From contig NC_134677.1 in the NCBI RefSeq assembly GCF_024713945.1, positions 8,268,001 to 8,332,000 on the forward strand: a stretch of 64,000 nt of DNA, read 5' to 3'. The position numbers and the translations under genes are program-made. This DNA comes from Dermatophagoides farinae. Lineage: Eukaryota > Arthropoda > Arachnida > Sarcoptiformes > Pyroglyphidae. The notes below the pieces were generated by a model. It had not been told where the DNA came from, ran no database searches, and saw only the letters and a list, made by a program, of their open reading frames with translations. This document shows, piece after piece, positions 1 through 11,036 of this stretch (positions are counted from its first letter, which is position 1; every line of letters begins with the position of its first letter).

Positions 1-129
1 GATGTTGAAGAAGATCATAAACGTAAAGATCGTATAATGGTCGAATTTGTCATAAGGATTCATAAACAGTATAAATCTTTACGAATGGAACAAATTAAGA
101 AAAAAACATCTATTTCATCAGTAAATTGA
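1..129 (+). CDS. 3' end of an unidentified protein gene (partial)
   Basis: An open frame runs from the first base of the window to a TGA at 127-129 and encodes 42 residues rich in Lys, Arg and Glu (beginning DVEEDHKRKD, with VEFVIRIHKQYKSL in the middle). The gene starts outside the window. Its end lies 115 bases from the end of the SMC3-like gene on the other strand, so the two are convergent, as is common in this window. The charged, helix-prone composition does not identify a family. It could be a terminal exon or, less likely, a chance open frame. Confidence 0.45.
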   Translation, partial: DVEEDHKRKDRIMVEFVIRIHKQYKSLRMEQIKKKTSISSVN

Positions 130-244
130 TTATTGAAAATAAAATTAATTTATTCAATTGTCGAAAGAATGTTGATATGTTGGATATAATAATTGATTTT
201 AATTCAATTGTTATTCAGTTGTTCAGTTATCGGTGATAAAAATT

Positions 245-3200
245 TCAAAGCCGATTCTTTGCTAATACGTTGTACTTGACTAAGCTATTTTTTAAAAAAA
301 TATGCAAAAAGATAAAATGATTATACAATTTGTCAATTATACAATCCAATATAATAATTACCCCATTAACATATTTGACACCGAAACATCGATCAGAATG
401 TTCAACCAATTTTGTTTTAAATGTAGTCACAATGAATTGTTTATGTCGTTGTTGTGGTTGTGGTGAAACCTGTGTTTGAATCATGTTTGCAATAAGTTCA
501 GTACTTTGTGGATCAAGATTTTGATCCAATTCATCAAATATGTAGAATGGTGTTGGATCAACTTGTTGTAATGCAAGAACAAAAGCCATGGAAACTAGCG
601 TTTTTTGACCACTTGAAAGCGACATTAAATCCTGTTTTGGTTCGTTCTTTTCCTCAAACGATACCAAAATTTCGATGCCAGCGAATGAATCAACACTGTC
701 GATGATTGAGGATTGATCTTGTTCAAAGAAATAAATGTAAAAAAAAGAATGAAATAAGGAGTATAAATTACCTGCTGATGATCCCAAAGAACTTGAATTG
801 AATGATGATGACAATGATGATGGTTCCGTCAATGTTTCACTTCTCATAGTAATCTCAGTTGAATTATTTGAGGTTGATGAAGTTTCGATTGTTGTTGATG
901 ACATATTTTGATCAGTATGATGACGAGTGATGAATTGTAAAAAAGCTGCACCATTTGGTACAAATCGTTTGAAAATTTCTTGAAAATAAAAATTAACCTG
1001 TTTATAGGTACGCATGATGATTTCATTCTTTTGGCCTTCAACCATTCGCATTAGATGATGGATTTTTTCTGCACTACGAATTTGATTTTCTTTTTCGCTT
1101 TTCAAATTATCAATCGTTTGACGATGTTCATGATATTCTCCCAATAGACTATGGTTGATTTTTCCACCTGGAATCAAATCATTTAATTGACGATTCAAAT
1201 TTCTTACTGCTTTATTCATTTGGCTTGTAGTGTTTAAATTACGATATTGACTATCAAGATCTCGTAAAAAATCTACAATGAACAAAAAATATTAACAAAT
1301 TATTTGCATGCAAAAGTGAGAAAACAAAATCATACCATTTGAAAACAATCCTGCTTGTTCTATATCGACCATAATATCTTGAATCTGTGAATCAATATTT
1401 TTACAGCCATCTTCTTTAGTCTGAAATGATTTTCGTAACAATTCCACTTCATACATTGCTTGTTGCCATTCCTGTTCCAAATGTTCAATTTCATTGTCAA
1501 GTTCAAATTTCATTTGTGTTTTATTCGAAAGTATCTCGTTGAATTGAGCAATTTTTCTATGAAGCGATTCAATTTGTTTAGTCCATTGTTGTTCTAATTG
1601 GTCAAATTTTTCGCATTTTTTTGCCGATGCTTGTAAATTTGATTGATAATATTCTATTTGCTCTATTTTTGTTTTCAATCTTTGTGTTGATAATTTTAAA
1701 TCTTGAATCAATTCTTCCGTTATTTTATGTTTATGTACAGTATGATGAATTTCAGATTCCAAAGTTTCAATTTGTTCATTAAGTTCTTGAATTTCTGGCT
1801 GCAAAACATTTGGATCCGATTGTATTGATTGGATTTTATGTTCCCAAAAATTTTTCTCTTCAATCAAACAAGACATTCGTGTTTCATTTGAACACAGACA
1901 TTTTCTTTCCATTTCAATTTGTTGATCAATCTGTTCGAGTTTTTTCGCCAAAACAGATTCCGATTCAATATCATCGTTTTGCCTTTCAAACCCATCTTGT
2001 AATGAAGCCAATTCTTGTTTTTTCAATGTTTCTTGACGATGAATTTCAAGATTTTCATCCATGATTCGATCACGATCAGATTCTAATTGTTGGATTTGTT
2101 CACGAATTTCTTTCAAACGTTTTTGACTGTCAGACAATTTTTGATACATTTCAAATTTGGTCAACTTATTTCGATCAATTTTCCTAATAACACCATGACG
2201 ATCAATCATTTCACCATTGAGTGTGGCAAAGTCACAATGCCGGCTCTTTTGAAACAATGTCCAACAATCATGAAATGATCGACCAATGTATAAGCAAGCG
2301 AAAATATGACGAAGAACATTTCCCATTTCAACATTGCCGGGATCTTTGTTACGGATACAATTGAAAAGTGGTTCACATAATTTATTTACACTTTGTTCAA
2401 TCGATGATTCATTTGTTGATGTTGATGGTGGTAAGCGATTAATCGCTAGAAAATGAAATGATCCAATCAAATTTAATCGTGAAATTTCATTCAATATTTC
2501 AATGGAAACATTTTCATTCGAAACAACATGTTGAAACAGATTATTCTTCAATAATGCTTCCATAGCATAATTGACCGGTTTGATTAAATCAATAAAATCT
2601 ATCACTTGGCCATGATAGCCATCAATTACGCGTTCAGCACGTTTTCGTTCTTCTTCATCAACATCTTCATTTGAATTCAATTTTGATTGAAATGATTCCA
2701 ATACTTGTTGAATGTTACGTTTTGTTGTTATTGCCATACTACAATGATCAAGTCGATTTTCCATTTCTTTAACATCGTTAGTGATTGAAATTGATTCTTT
2801 TTGTAGCTTTGTCAATTGGCTCATAATTTCGCTATATTGAATAAATAAATGAAATCAATTTTTCAACGAAAAAAAAAATAAAAATAAAAATCATCAGATA
2901 CAAACCATAACTTGATTTTATTCGATTTTTTCGCGATGATCAAATCAGCCAACTCTTGTTTCAACGGTTCTAAACGCTGTAATCGTGACGTTTTTTCTTG
3001 TGAAATTTTCTTCAATGATTTTTCAAGCATCAATTTTTCCGATTTCAAATTAGCCAATGTTTCATTTCGTAGATTAGCAATGCATTGTTGTAGTTGTTGG
3101 ATTTGTTCATCCAAAGGTTTCAAAAATCGTTGAAAAATCAATGAATTTCGTTCATTTGAAACAACTGACGATTGCATCAATCGGATCCAATTCAAATAAT

Positions 3201-4392
3201 TCATACGTTTACTTTCCAATGATTTCAATTTATCATTCAATTGTTTTTCCATATTGGACAAGTTTTGCAATTCATGAATTTTATCATTCAATTTTTCATC
3301 ATCTTGCAGCAATTCATTTTTCAATGAATCTATTTGTTCTAAATCAGTATCGGTAACAGCAACCTGTTCCAATGATTGTCGTTGTTGGCATAGATCACTC
3401 AATTCATTGTGCAATGTGTCCATTAAAAGTTTTGATGAATCAAATTTGGTTTTCAAATCACCGATCTCTAGGCGTATTTCTTCACGTTTTTGTTTTTTCT
3501 CTTCCAATCGTTCCTGAATATTTGATAGATTTTCCTGATTATGTTCCAAATTCTCAACATTTTGTTCATATTCTTGTTGACGATCTTGCCGAGTTTGCCG
3601 TAATTCTTCTAGCCCTTTTTGTTTTATTCGACTTGTTAGATATTTTTTGATTTTCGAAAGTCGTTCATATCGTTGAATGATTTCAGGATCAATATTCAAC
3701 ATGGAAAGTTTTTCTTCCATTAGCTGAATTTTCAATTCAATCTGTTTGATAAAATAATCATTTTCTTTGAGAATTTCCATTGTTTGAATTTTTGATTGAT
3801 CAAATTTCTTAGCACCACTCATTGTACGTAATATATCGAGAATTTTACTTGGATTGCTTGTGGCAACGTCTGAAACGAGACCTTGTTTCACCAGGAAATA
3901 GGAATTATCACGAGAAAAACCACCACTTTCCAGAAAGGCTATCAATTCATTGTTTTTAGTCAATTTACCATTGATAAAAAAATTATCATTTGTACGGGTG
4001 ATATGTCGTTTGATAATGACCAATTTTTCATTGATGGGAAAAAATTTATCCTCATTATCGAAATGTATTTCGACAAATGCTTCAATTATTTTAGCAGATT
4101 CATTAATCGATCGATTTTGACATATCAATAATAATCTTTGTTCTTCATTCAGACGATAATAATTGTCTGTCAATACAAATTCTAATGCCATTATTATATT
4201 CGATTTTCCTGCACCATTTGTGCCCACAATTATATTCAGACCCGGTGATAGATCATTGATTAGACAATATTTATAGGAACGAAATCCTGAAATAATAATC
4301 TATATGGATCGAAAAATCGAATTGCATCATTCACAATCATATGATAAACAAAACAATCAGAAAAATTATTTATCTACCTTTTTGATGAACAT
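245..4392 (-). CDS. SMC3-like cohesin ATPase subunit, divergent
   Basis: Five exons in consistent phase (4378-4392, 2906-4299, 1336-2831, 772-1272, 245-717) give about 1292 residues; human SMC3 has 1217. The start MFIKK followed by IIISGFRSY matches the SMC3 N-terminus, and the first coding exon is only 15 bases. Visible parts: Walker A VGTNGAGKSN near residue 30, Q-loop VKQG, coiled coil, a hinge near the middle, second coiled coil, signature LSSGQ, Walker B YIFDELDQNLD, and a C-terminal FGVKYVNG. SMC3 is the ATPase arm of the cohesin ring. Three features depart from the family: the two lysines acetylated by ESCO/Eco1 are Thr and Asn, the signature is LSSGQ instead of LSGGQ, and the hinge lacks the GALTGGYYD stretch. 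The tail after GVKYVNG has no recognised counterpart and could be intron read-through. Either a fast-evolving SMC3 or a second paralogue. Confidence 0.88.
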
Positions 4393-4631
4393 TATTTTTG
4401 GTAAGGGGGGGCTTAAATCAGTAAACAATCAATAACGAACAAACAAACAAAAAAACCGAATGATAGAAAATAAAAAACAAAGCAGACAAAAAAAATGGAT
4501 TCTTTTTTCCGCTCAAAAAAGATTGTCCCATTCATAAATAACCGTACAGAATTATTGAAATTCAAAACGAAAAAAAAATTTTATTCAAATTGACAAACAA
4601 AAAAAATTTTTTTTTTTATTCAATACAAAAA

Positions 4632-5021
4632 TCAAATTTCATCATATTTTTTTGCCAATCCATATACTTTCTTTACTGGATATTTACGATCATTTTGTTC
4701 CATTTTCATAACGACTGCATTAGCTAAATCAATATGACAATCATTGGACAGTCTGACCAGATTTTCCACTGTTTCATTGATGGCCATCGCCAATGATTTA
4801 CGATTTTCATTTGTCCATTTAGGCAGTCCAACCTGGCAATCATCATCAGTTTGTTTACGAAATTGTGATGATATATTTGAAACACTATCGACTAAATCAA
4901 GGAATGAATTACGTGGATTTTGATTGACATTTGATTTTGTTTTTCGAATAACTTGTTGACGAATATCCTCTAATGATATGGTTGAAGATTCAAATTTAAA
5001 TCCATCAAATTTATCATCCAT
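4632..5021 (-). CDS. DCTPP1/MazG-like protein, probably catalytically dead
   Basis: A single-exon frame of 129 residues. Blocks SLEDIR, NPRNSFLDLV, LVRLSNDCHIDLANAV, KMEQNDRKYP and the ending AKKYDEI line up with animal dCTP pyrophosphatase 1 (about 170 residues), which hydrolyses dCTP and modified dCTPs with Mg ions held by two acidic pairs in an all-alpha MazG fold. In the ungapped alignment made by eye, the first pair (GEVGE in human) reads DSVSN here, so both Glu are Ser46 and Asn49; in the second pair (EELSD) the Glu is Ala80 and the Asp is Glu83. The frame is intact and the fold blocks remain, so it looks like a retained pseudoenzyme, not a decaying gene. It lies 239 bases upstream of the SMC3-like start on the same strand. 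Confidence 0.75.
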   Translation of the reverse strand: MDDKFDGFKFESSTISLEDIRQQVIRKTKSNVNQNPRNSFLDLVDSVSNISSQFRKQTDDDCQVGLPKWTNENRKSLAMAINETVENLVRLSNDCHIDLANAVVMKMEQNDRKYPVKKVYGLAKKYDEI

Positions 5022-5454
5022 ATTTTTTGATTATATTTTTTTCGATCGCTACAGAAAAAAAAACTAAATTCGAAATCATTAGATCACGTGTTCAATAAAA
5101 CTCAATAATAATATTTTGATTCGTCCATCACTTCTATGTAAAAAAAAAACAAGCATGCATTCATCGTGAAACGTAAAAAATCTAAAATTTTGATTTCGAA
5201 TAAAAAAAAATTGTAAGTTTTGTATCACTGAATCTTTTAAAATTCACTTTTCGTGTTCTTTGAACCTGCATTTGATAATTGATAAAATCAAATACAGGTC
5301 AAGCAAAACACGGTAAATTAACAAAAAAAAACCGGCCTTAATCGTACTGATTTGGTAGATGATCATCAATGTTTATCAAATAATTTTGTTTTAATGGTAC
5401 AATTTTTTTTATTTTTCTTGAATTTATAGATCAAAAAAAATCAAGTTCGGAAAC

Positions 5455-5784
5455 ATGGTATGTATATGTTTTTTCAATTCTATTGATTACATCGAATGTG
5501 CGTATTCTCATTACTTGAAAACTTTTTTTTTGTTCATGGTTTTCAAGTGTAGTTTGGTACGCTAAATCAATGTCCGTAAAATATTTAACACGTCAGCAAT
5601 CATGAATTTATTTTCAGAATTTTATGATTGTATCATTTCTAATTTTTTACATTTTTTTCCACCCATTTTCTAGACATCCCTGACAAATATATATGGAATT
5701 ATGCCAACAATGATCAATGAAATTATTAGAAACAATAATTCCACTTGTGTATTGATTGTTTATTGCAATACTTATTTAACATGA
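5455..5784 (+). CDS. possible tiny spliced gene (weak)
   Basis: An ATG at 5455-5457 is followed at once by a good donor (gtatgt, 5458). A pyrimidine-rich acceptor ends at 5673, and the next exon 5674-5784 stays open for 36 codons to a TGA at 5782-5784 (MTSLTNIYGIMPTM..., with a short hydrophobic stretch CVLIVY). I recognise no family. The ATG-at-splice-junction arrangement and the open second exon are the only support; chance is a fair alternative in AT-rich DNA. The rest of 5022-5799 shows nothing beyond A/T runs. Confidence 0.15.
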
Positions 5785-5799
5785 ATTTTTGTTTTCTAA

Positions 5800-7138
5800 T
5801 CATTCACCACCATCAATTAATTTATGTGGTTGAATTGATCGACGAAGTGCTTGTTCCCATGTAGCACCATGTTTAAGATGTAATAGAATTTCGAATGTAC
5901 CACGAAAACTGAGAATACGTTTGACCATTGGTTTCAATCGAACATATTGATGTATAGGAAGCCGTAAACATTCTATTTCTTGTTCACGTGCTTTGTCCCA
6001 GGTTAATGTTGATTTCTTTGTTTTTGATACTAATGCACCGATTATATATACAGCATGTGGATCATATTCATCCATCAATTTGTGTGCATCTGGACTTAGA
6101 TAAATGAATCGTTCGTTTGGCAATAATTGTTGATATGATTCACGATGTATATTCAAATGAAATTCTGGTCTATCAATAAAATCTTTCATATTTTTACATA
6201 ATGATTCATATGTACGATTTTGATTTGGATCCATTTCTGTGAACATTAATCGAAATGGATCCTTACTATAACGATTTAGGTGATAAATTTTTGATATTTG
6301 TCGTACACATGATAATATTTCATAATGGGCCATTAATTGTTCAAGTCCACAATCGATTATTAATGGTTGTCCATATAGTTGTGCTCTTCGCAATGGGCCA
6401 AGCGTTTGACGATGACGAGCGTATTGAAAATATCTGGTAAACAAACTGTTACGCCAATAACCATATTGTAATTGATTTGTTTTCATATCAAAACAGCCAA
6501 CATCTTCGAAATAATCTTCCTGTTCGGCCAATTGTTTTAATTGGGATTTTTTCTCCGCTTCTTTATCACGACGCCATGTATCAAATTCACGAATAAAAAT
6601 AAAATTTACATAACGTAATCTTGAACTATGGCCATCATAACGTGATAACATTCTTTCCATATCTAATGTGTGATCAAATTTTCAATTAAATAAAACAATA
6701 TAATAACATATATCACTCACCTTCGAATGGAATCGATGAAGGTGCAAACAATGAATATCGTAAAACATCATTATAATACAACAATATCATTTCGATATTT
6801 TTCCGCAGTGTTTCTCTTTGATCAACATCTTGTTCACGTAGCCACAATTCAGCATATTGATCCAAATCGATTGGATCAAATCCTTGTGGATATTGTATTA
6901 AACGTTCGTGAATAAATTCACGACTATATTCGGGTTGATGACAAAGTTTAAATGGCAGTTTTAAAAGTGGATATAATTGATCAAAATTTTCTCTTGTTTC
7001 AGTTCTTCGTAATAGACGTTCATTGTCAAGATCAGGTGCAATAACATTTACAAATCGACTAGATAATTTCAATATTTTATTGTTATTATTATTATTACGA
7101 TTATTCACAACAAATCGATAACATTGGCGGAATAACAT
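5800..7138 (-). CDS. TRMT10C: tRNA methyltransferase 10 homologue C, mitochondrial RNase P subunit 1
   Basis: Two exons (6721-7138, 5662-phase-matched exon 5800-6662) give 426 residues; the human protein has 403. The start MLFRQCYRFVV followed by an Asn run looks like a mitochondrial targeting region. The C-terminal half carries the TRM10-type SPOUT fold: FIYLSPDAH, VYIIGALVSK, LRLPIHQYVRLK and FEILLHLK. The family member TRMT10C, with HSD17B10 and PRORP, forms protein-only mitochondrial RNase P and methylates position 9 of mitochondrial tRNAs. The Asp expected after the Val of the GAMVD motif is Ser here (6025-6027), which may bear on methylation more than on tRNA binding. It follows VIPAS39 on the same strand, 121 bases after that gene's stop. 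Confidence 0.88.
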
Positions 7139-7259
7139 TTTTTTTTCGTTTACTTTATATAAATAATAATTACAAAAATAATCGAACAACAGAAAAAAAA
7201 ACATGACAATCACATGTTCAATACACACACACACACAGGCATGATGTTCATTCATGTAA

Positions 7260-8864
7260 TCAATTACGCCATTTAATTGTCGATGCAATTAAAGCATTAT
7301 CAATATAACGTTGAACATGATCCATTTCGAATTTTGTGCTTATCAATGATCGTAATTCAGTTAGCCGTTTACGATCACGTAGTTTTATTAAAATCTAACA
7401 AAGGAAAAGAAACAAATTTTTCAATCAACGAAAAAAAAAATCACAATTATATACTTACATCGGCAGCATATTTATTCATATGAAATTCTTTAGCCAATTG
7501 TAAACGATTTTCAATATCATCGACAAGATCAAGATATTTTTCCAACATTTCTTGTGGTGCTGAATTCTTATACAATACTTGAACAATATCATAATTGGTA
7601 TGATATTGCGACGAATTTTACGACTACCAAGCCATGACTGAATTGGAATCAAATTCGATTAGAGATTTTAGATTACATCGATCAACATAAATACCTTATA
7701 TTCAAAAAGATTATCAATCTCTTGCCAACGCATTGTTTTGGCCAATGATTGTAATGCGATCCATAAAAATTGTCGATCACTAATCTGAAATGTTTTTTTC
7801 AAATGGAACGGTGATGCAAAATTATTATCAGGTAAATGATGATGATAAAGATGACAATAATGAAGTGTTTCCATCAATGAAAGTCCAATTAAACAAGGCC
7901 GTGGCTGATGTATCACAAATAATTGATTGTCTTCAACGTTCGATTCGACATGATTCGATTGTTGTTGTGGTTGTTGCACTATTCGTAACACCTCATCACA
8001 ACGGCGTCGATCATCCGATTCGATTGGTAATTGATGTTCCAATAATGTGATATGTTCTTTTATCAATGAATGATATTGAGTTAGCTCAATACCACCGGTA
8101 GTAAAATTTAATAAGGCACGTTCTAATGCACGAATTTGTTGTTGTTGAGCATCAGTATTTGTTGATTTTGTAGCCACACGTGAATAAGTTGCAAATGCAG
8201 CATCTTCATATCGACCCATCATATTCAACATGTTCATCTGTTCATCTAATCGTTCGGTTGAACGTAAATAGATTAGATAATGATCAGCAGCAATTGGACG
8301 ACGTATCAATTCATAAAGTATTATGGATGGTTTCAACGTTTGTTCCAGAAACTGTATCACCAATGTTATCGTATATTTATCTCCATTAAGTATTGCATAA
8401 TCTAATAATTCAAGTTTTTGTTCTCGTCCTCGAAACAAAGATAGATTGACATGATCAAGATCACCGGCTAAAATTCTATCTACAGCTTGTCGTGTAGATA
8501 ATTTCGTCATGTTCATTAATGATTTCGTGGTCGTCGTCGTTGTTGTTGTTGATGTTGTCGAAACTAAATTCGATTCGATTAATTTGGCTATTCGTTGATC
8601 AATGTCATCATCAATGAATTCTATGATGAATTTACCATCATTTTGTGAACAGTCATTTTCAACACTTGATGAAGTAATTGATTTATTCACATTTTTCTGT
8701 AATGATGATGATGAAAAATCTTCAGTTGTTTTCGTCGATAAAAATATTGAATTTTCTTCTTCATCTTCATAATCAAAAAAATTGGCTGCACCTTGTTTTC
8801 GTTGTTGTTGTACAATATTCAATGATTGTTGTTGATGATGATCAACATCGTTTGTTTGTTCCAT
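7260..8864 (-). CDS. VIPAS39: VPS33B-interacting protein VIPAS39 / SPE-39, with an apparent frameshift
   Basis: Three exons (7695-8864, 7459-7637, 7260-7394). The N-terminal third is low-complexity (Gln, Ser, Thr, acidic). The conserved part includes FRGREQKLELLDYAI, VIQFLEQTLKPSIILYEL, SPFHLKKTFQISDRQF, then WLGSRKIRRN, VLYKNSAPQEMLEKYLDLVDD-like sequence and the terminal IKWRN, matching human VIPAS39 (ending IRWKN). The protein binds VPS33B in the CHEVI complex, which controls endosome-to-lysosome and secretory-granule traffic. Exon 2 has phase-0 borders on both sides but is 179 bases long, and its two halves read in different frames with the switch near 7588-7600. All the rest looks intact, so a base lost in the assembly is as likely as a real lesion. 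It is a single-copy-type host gene. Confidence 0.88.
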
Positions 8865-9133
8865 GTTTCAATGGACATATTTTTAATTGACTTGATTTTG
8901 GAAAAAAAATTTATTAAATTGAAAAAAAAACTTGTGAAACGTCGTCTTCACAATGAATCCTTTCACAAAGGGCGTTACAAGATTCTCAAATTTCAATTCA
9001 AATCACAATTTTTTTTTTTGGAAAAAAATTATTTATATTTACAGTAATAATCTCCTGTATAAATGATTTTTGTTGTATATCATCATCATAATTACAAAGA
9101 AAATAAAATGTCTCATAAAATGAATTTTTGTGT

Positions 9134-10332
9134 TCAGTAAAAACGTTTTCTCGAAACTTCTTGTCGTTTTTGGTAGATTAACAATCCAATAACACCGGCA
9201 ATAACAAGAACAATGATGGTTAAAAATAGATAAAAGAAAAACCGTAGCCAACTCATCCGTCCGGATGCTGAATGATCATCATCAATATGATCACGTGGAT
9301 GTGCCGAACCTAAGGCGTGTGGAATGATCATAGCTCGTTGATCTAATTTATCCATCAGATGAATAGGTGTTTCTAGACGATAAGTTTTTATGGAAATGAT
9401 ATCATGATTATCACTAAGATCACCGGTTGCAGCCGTTATGCCTAGATAAAGACCAGTTGGAAGATAAACACCATTCGAAATGAAACAATCGGTCCATTCA
9501 CCACTACCATCAACATCGGTCATTACAGTCAATGTATCATTATAATATCTAATGGCAATGTATGTATCATGTTCAGCTGTACGAAGTTTAGCTTCACATC
9601 CAGCCAATTCAGTGTGTGTTCCATCACGATCATGATCATAGGCCATTGTAGCATTATTAACCATAGCCGAAATGTATGGATGTGTATGAGCGTGTGCACC
9701 ATTTTGATTGGCATAAGTATCCAAAAATATGCCTAAACCCCAGAAAAAATCAGCACTACCAAATACATTGCCTGTTACAAATAATAATGAAAGATGAGCA
9801 CATCAAAATCATGAATTCAGAGAAAATAAAAATTTACCTGGCTGCATTGGATGTTTGACATACCAAAATGCCATACCATCACCAAACAAATCTTTACCAT
9901 GGCCGGTAATTTTAAATTCCAGATGTACTTCCCAATATGGAAATGTGATTGGCTGAAAAAAAAATCCATTAGAATTTAAATTAGAATTTCGAATAGTAAT
10001 TAAAATCGATTAAAACATACGACTTTATTCCATAAACCACCATGTCTTGATTGTTGATCCGGTGTAATACGAATAAAATTACTGGACACTATTGTATGAC
10101 CAATTATATCCCAATTAGGTATTGTCATACCGGTACCTTGATATGGTCTCATAAGTGAATGTTCTTTTTGTGGATAAAAACCAAGATCTTCATATTCAGT
10201 ATGAGTTCCATGTACAGATTTTATCAATAACAAACAAATGGCACAAATCATGAAATATATGATCGACATATAGATGGTCTTTCCCATTTTGGCAATAAAA
10301 GTGTGCTTTATTTCAGAAGAAAATTGAAACAC
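9134..10332 (-). CDS. LMAN2: VIP36/LMAN2-type L-type lectin cargo receptor
   Basis: Three exons (10021-10332, 9838-9952, 9134-9771) in phase give 354 residues from the first Met. The second Met at 10287 is a better start because a signal peptide (MGKTIYMSIIYF...SVHG) follows directly. The luminal legume-lectin domain shows YQGTGMTIPNWDIIG, GDGMAFWYVK, PYISAMVNNATMAYDHDRDG, TELAGCEA and GDLSDNHDIISI. The Ca and mannose-binding Asp, Asn and His residues are visible. A single membrane segment (FFFYLFLTIIVLVIAGVIGL) and the cytosolic tail QEVSRKRFY end the protein; KRFY is the trafficking signal of VIP36. The family cycles between ER, Golgi and intermediate compartment carrying high-mannose glycoproteins. 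The luminal stretch before the membrane is His/Asp rich. Confidence 0.93.
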
Positions 10333-11036
10333 TTGGAAACACTTTTATAAAAAAAAAATTAATTTCAAATTGTTCGATGTTTAAAGGCATATATCGAACA
10401 ATTTGAATTTGATGATCGATCGATCGATCTCAGAACAACAACAAGGAAACAGTATGTACCGAAAAAAAAAATTTTTTTTAAGGAAAAAATTTCTCAATCA
10501 AACATCACCATATGATGATGATTTCAACGATACGTCAGTTTATTTTTTTTTATCAAAAAGTAAAAAAAAAATGTTGCTTCCATCCATAAACAATGTATAT
10601 ACATGAGAACATGATCACGTGATCATCCTAAATAAAAATCTTGTTGCTAGCACACAAGTTTGTATAGTAGCACTGATATTAGGTAGTAGTAGTGGCAATA
10701 GAATGCATTATGCAATTTTGCCAACATTACAAAAAACATTTGTGATTTTTGTTATTTCATTTGGCATTTGATTCGCGTTTCACACTCTGTTTGTCACGAA
10801 TTGTCAACCAAAAATTCTATTTCAATCAAAAATCCTAAAAAAAAATCGGAAATTGTCGCCATGATTTGATTGCCATCAACATTGCCATTGTGTGTTCATC
10901 TATGTTCATCTATAGATGACTTTATCATCACATCAGTGGAAACAATTTTCTTTTTAAAATTCCATATGGATCACAAATAGTTTTTTTTTTAAAAAAATTC
11001 AACTTAATCCGTTTATTTTAAGAATTCAAAAAAAAA
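10333..11036. promoter_or_regulatory. intergenic region between divergent LMAN2 and PAM
   Basis: About 700 bases between two diverging gene starts, so it probably contains both promoters. It holds A/T runs and a short GATC-repeat patch (gatcgatcgatcgatc around 10413-10430). I see no gene, RNA or clear core promoter motif. Confidence 0.4.

Noticed and set aside
245-360. A further SMC3 exon downstream of KYVNG
   Set aside because: A donor-like gtaatt follows, but I found no convincing acceptor or conserved terminal segment; the read-through end was kept with reservation.
722-771. Treating the segment inside the SMC3-like C-terminal region as coding
   Set aside because: It is open in frame by chance (NLYSLFHSFFYIYFFEQ), but it has a donor and acceptor in phase, and removing it restores alignment with SMC3.
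5800-8864. Joining the TRMT10C and VIPAS39 exons into one gene
   Set aside because: Each has its own start and a family-typical C-terminal end (VIPAS39 ends IKWRN and stop), with 121 bases between them.
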